Source: Acidobacteriaceae bacterium dw_441 (lineage in GTDB: Bacteria; Acidobacteriota; Terriglobia; Terriglobales; Acidobacteriaceae). Taken from it: a DNA stretch of 64,000 nucleotides. The DNA is taken from the NCBI GenBank assembly GCA_018449715.1, contig JAAVVA010000006.1:310001-374000 (forward strand). Direction: 5' to 3'. A program made the position numbers and the translations under genes. Below the pieces are notes generated by a model. That model was not told the DNA's origin and did not search any database. It saw only the letters and a program-made list of their open reading frames with translations. Shown one piece after another: positions 62,194 through 64,000 of this stretch (the first letter of the stretch is position 1; the number at the start of each line of letters is the position of its first letter).

Positions 62194-63531
62194 CTACTCG
62201 AAACGCAAAGCATCGATCGGATTAAGTTTCGACGCTCTACGAGCCGGATAAAATCCGAAGAAGACGCCGGTTGCGGCAGCAATCCCGAATGACAAAGCAA
62301 CAGCACCGAGCGACACAGTCGCATCCCACTGCAGTAGCTGGGTAATGGCAAATGAGGCCAAATACCCAAGGATGATGCCGAAGACACCCCCTGCCACCCC
62401 AAGTGTTACGGCTTCTGCCAAGAACTGCATCAGCACATCGTATTGGCGTCCCCCCACGGCGCGACGAATACCAATCTCGCGAGTTCTCTCCGTCACCGAG
62501 ACCAGCATGATGTTCATAATGCCAATACCGCCTACAATCAGAGAGATTGTTGCGATCGCAGCCAGAAGCGCCGTCATCGTCTGTCCAGCACGATTCAGCG
62601 TACCCGACATCTCCTGCATATTGACCTGGTCCATCTGCGGCATGTTAGCCAGAATGAATGCGGCAACGGAGGTATTGAGGCCTTTCGTCAACGCCTCTGA
62701 AGCCTGAGTCTTCACGGTGAAATCATCTGCCGAAGAACTACTCATTGGCCCCGCAAGATTCGACGGCTTCGCTGCCGTCGCCATGCGATGACGCGAGCGG
62801 AGAACATCCGTAATTCCCTGTGACACCTCGGAAGACCTTCCTGCCTCTTCCGCCGTAACCATAATGTTCGAAAGGTAGTTGATGCCTAACATTTTCTGCA
62901 TCTTGGTGTATGGGATCGCAGCCATCTGCGACTGCTCTTCGTCGCTCGTCTCGAAGACGCCCTTCACCTTAAATTTCTCTCCGTGGATGTCGACCTCTTT
63001 TCCTACCGGGTTCGTCTCTCCAAACAACGTGTCACGTAATGCGCTTCCGATGATGACAACATTCTCTCCATCTTCGACCGCCCCCTTCTTGAAGGATTTC
63101 CCCTTCTCAAAGTTCCAACTGAACATCTCGGGATACTCTTCGTTGACGCCAAACACTTGTGTATAGCTCTTATCGTTGTCGCCAGCGACCCATCCCCGCA
63201 TGCGCGAGACAGGAGACACGTGCGCTACCCCCTGAACACCGGAGCGAATCGCATCTGCATCGTCAGGGATCAGCGTTGTCGCAGATCCAAGTCCTGTCGC
63301 AATCTTGGAATCTTCACCACCACGGGTGAAGTTTCCAGCGCGCACATTAATTAATGTTGTGCCCGCCGACTTCACCTCGCTCGAAACGCTTTGTTGTGCA
63401 CCCGTGCCAAGCGCAAACATCGTCAGGACGGCCCCTACGCCTATCGTCATGCCTAACATCGCAAGACCAGTTCGTAGCTTATTAGCCTTCAACGCTTTCA
63501 CGGCGATACTGAAGCTTTTTTTGATCACCAT
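62194..63531 (-). CDS. ABC transporter permease, MacB/FtsX type
   Basis: A 445-residue paralogue of the adjacent permease, with TIGVGAVLTMFALGTGAQQ at the first helix, a periplasmic MacB-like core and the C-terminal FtsX signature LIVGGIGIMNIMLVSVTERTREIGIRRAVGGRQYDVLMQFLAEAV. Its start overlaps the stop of the gene to its right by one base (TAATG), and its stop is 5 bases before the start of the left-hand permease, so all three form one operon. No ATPase is in the window; it may lie further upstream. Confidence 0.9.
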   Translation of the reverse strand: MVIKKSFSIAVKALKANKLRTGLAMLGMTIGVGAVLTMFALGTGAQQSVSSEVKSAGTTLINVRAGNFTRGGEDSKIATGLGSATTLIPDDADAIRSGVQGVAHVSPVSRMRGWVAGDNDKSYTQVFGVNEEYPEMFSWNFEKGKSFKKGAVEDGENVVIIGSALRDTLFGETNPVGKEVDIHGEKFKVKGVFETSDEEQSQMAAIPYTKMQKMLGINYLSNIMVTAEEAGRSSEVSQGITDVLRSRHRMATAAKPSNLAGPMSSSSADDFTVKTQASEALTKGLNTSVAAFILANMPQMDQVNMQEMSGTLNRAGQTMTALLAAIATISLIVGGIGIMNIMLVSVTERTREIGIRRAVGGRQYDVLMQFLAEAVTLGVAGGVFGIILGYLASFAITQLLQWDATVSLGAVALSFGIAAATGVFFGFYPARRASKLNPIDALRFE

Positions 63532-64000
63532 TACTCGAACCTCAAAGATTTAAGTGGGGCCACGCGCGAAGCCTCACGCGCCGGGTAGTAGCCAAAGAAT
63601 ATGCCGACAGCCGCCGACACTCCGAATGAGAGAGCAATCGCCATTGGAGAGATGCTCGTGGACCACTGTACCGAGTGCGAGATTGCACTTGATGCAATGA
63701 CTCCGATTACTATCCCAAGGAGACCGCCAACTACGCTCAGGATCACCGACTCGTAGATAAACTGCATCAGCACCTCGTGCTCACGCGCACCTACGGAACG
63801 ACGGATTCCGATCTCACGTGTTCTCTCTGTGACTGACAGCATCATGATGTTCATGATGCCGATACCACCAACGATCAGAGAGACTGTCGCAATACCGCCA
63901 AGCAGCGCAGTCATCGTCCTACTCGAACGATCCAGCGTCTTGCCCAACTGATCGAGCGTCACTTTCTCCAAACCAGAGACATTCCCAATTACAGCCTGAG
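63531..64000 (-). CDS. ABC transporter permease, MacB/FtsX type, 5' end outside window
   Basis: Only the last 156 codons are present. The frame is open to the window edge; the internal TTG at 63971 is not a credible start since the residues before it (QAVIGNVSG) continue the paralogous sequence of the left-hand permease. The visible part contains the FtsX signature (LIVGGIGIMNIMMLSVTERTREIGIRRSVGAREHEVLMQFIYESVILS) and three helices. Overlap of one base with the next permease shows an operon of at least three paralogues. The start and any ATPase gene lie to the right. Confidence 0.9.
   Translation of the reverse strand, partial: QAVIGNVSGLEKVTLDQLGKTLDRSSRTMTALLGGIATVSLIVGGIGIMNIMMLSVTERTREIGIRRSVGAREHEVLMQFIYESVILSVVGGLLGIVIGVIASSAISHSVQWSTSISPMAIALSFGVSAAVGIFFGYYPAREASRVAPLKSLRFE

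Overview
The window looks like a chromosomal segment of an Acidobacteriota species (Acidobacteriaceae type: Terriglobus/Granulicella/Edaphobacter relatives). The evidence is three very large Oar-like TonB-dependent receptors with an N-terminal carboxypeptidase-regulatory domain, a membrane-anchored winged-helix regulator divergent from one of them, a GH92 plus sulfatase locus, and several MacB-type permeases in a row. This assignment is inference from gene content; there is no rRNA in the window.

Layout. (1) 1-6.7 kb: a cut-off zinc-type dehydrogenase, an SDR, a small membrane protein, a class-C beta-lactamase-fold hydrolase, an alginate-export-type outer-membrane porin, a SnoaL-like protein and small regulators. 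(2) 7.0-22.0 kb: a 14.9 kb genomic island inserted in tRNA-Asp(GTC). An intact tRNA (7005-7081) and an exact 46-bp copy of its 3' part (21959-22004) bound it, with a complete tyrosine integrase next to the tRNA. The island carries an excisionase-like protein, a LysR regulator, a VirB2-like pilin fused by deletion to a beheaded ParB, a redox operon with a TetR regulator and three matching operator-like sites, an HxlR regulator, a Phd/PIN toxin-antitoxin pair, and an unrecognised 3+1 gene cluster in which two proteins carry HEPN-like R-x4-H motifs. (3) 22.1-28.5 kb: a sulfonate/nitrate-type ABC transporter operon followed by a TonB receptor. The operon begins with a 39-codon ORF containing an eight-cysteine run, with its own promoter and ribosome-binding site. 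I think this is a polycysteine leader peptide controlling sulfur uptake, and it is the most interesting item here. (4) 28.5-32 kb: a catabolic cluster (FAD monooxygenase, GlcG/HbpS-like protein, DHDPS-family aldolase, enoyl-CoA hydratase). (5) 32-35.2 kb: a small-protein/NmrA/YciI/AraC group. (6) 35.7-45.8 kb: a glycan utilisation locus (TonB receptor, GH92 mannosidase, two Tat-exported sulfatases, divergent membrane-anchored regulator). (7) 46.0-52.1 kb: an iron-uptake locus (ECF sigma, anti-sigma, ferrichrome-type receptor, PepSY membrane protein, and a 58-aa membrane protein). (8) 52.5-60.0 kb: a Tat-exported glycosidase-like protein, a periplasmic amidohydrolase and a TonB receptor with operator-like repeats. 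(9) 60.1-64.0 kb: an integrase remnant and three successive MacB/FtsX-type permeases, the last cut by the window end.

Functionally, the chromosomal parts describe a scavenger of plant, fungal or soil polymers that imports products through TonB receptors. The island adds redox and possibly defence cargo.
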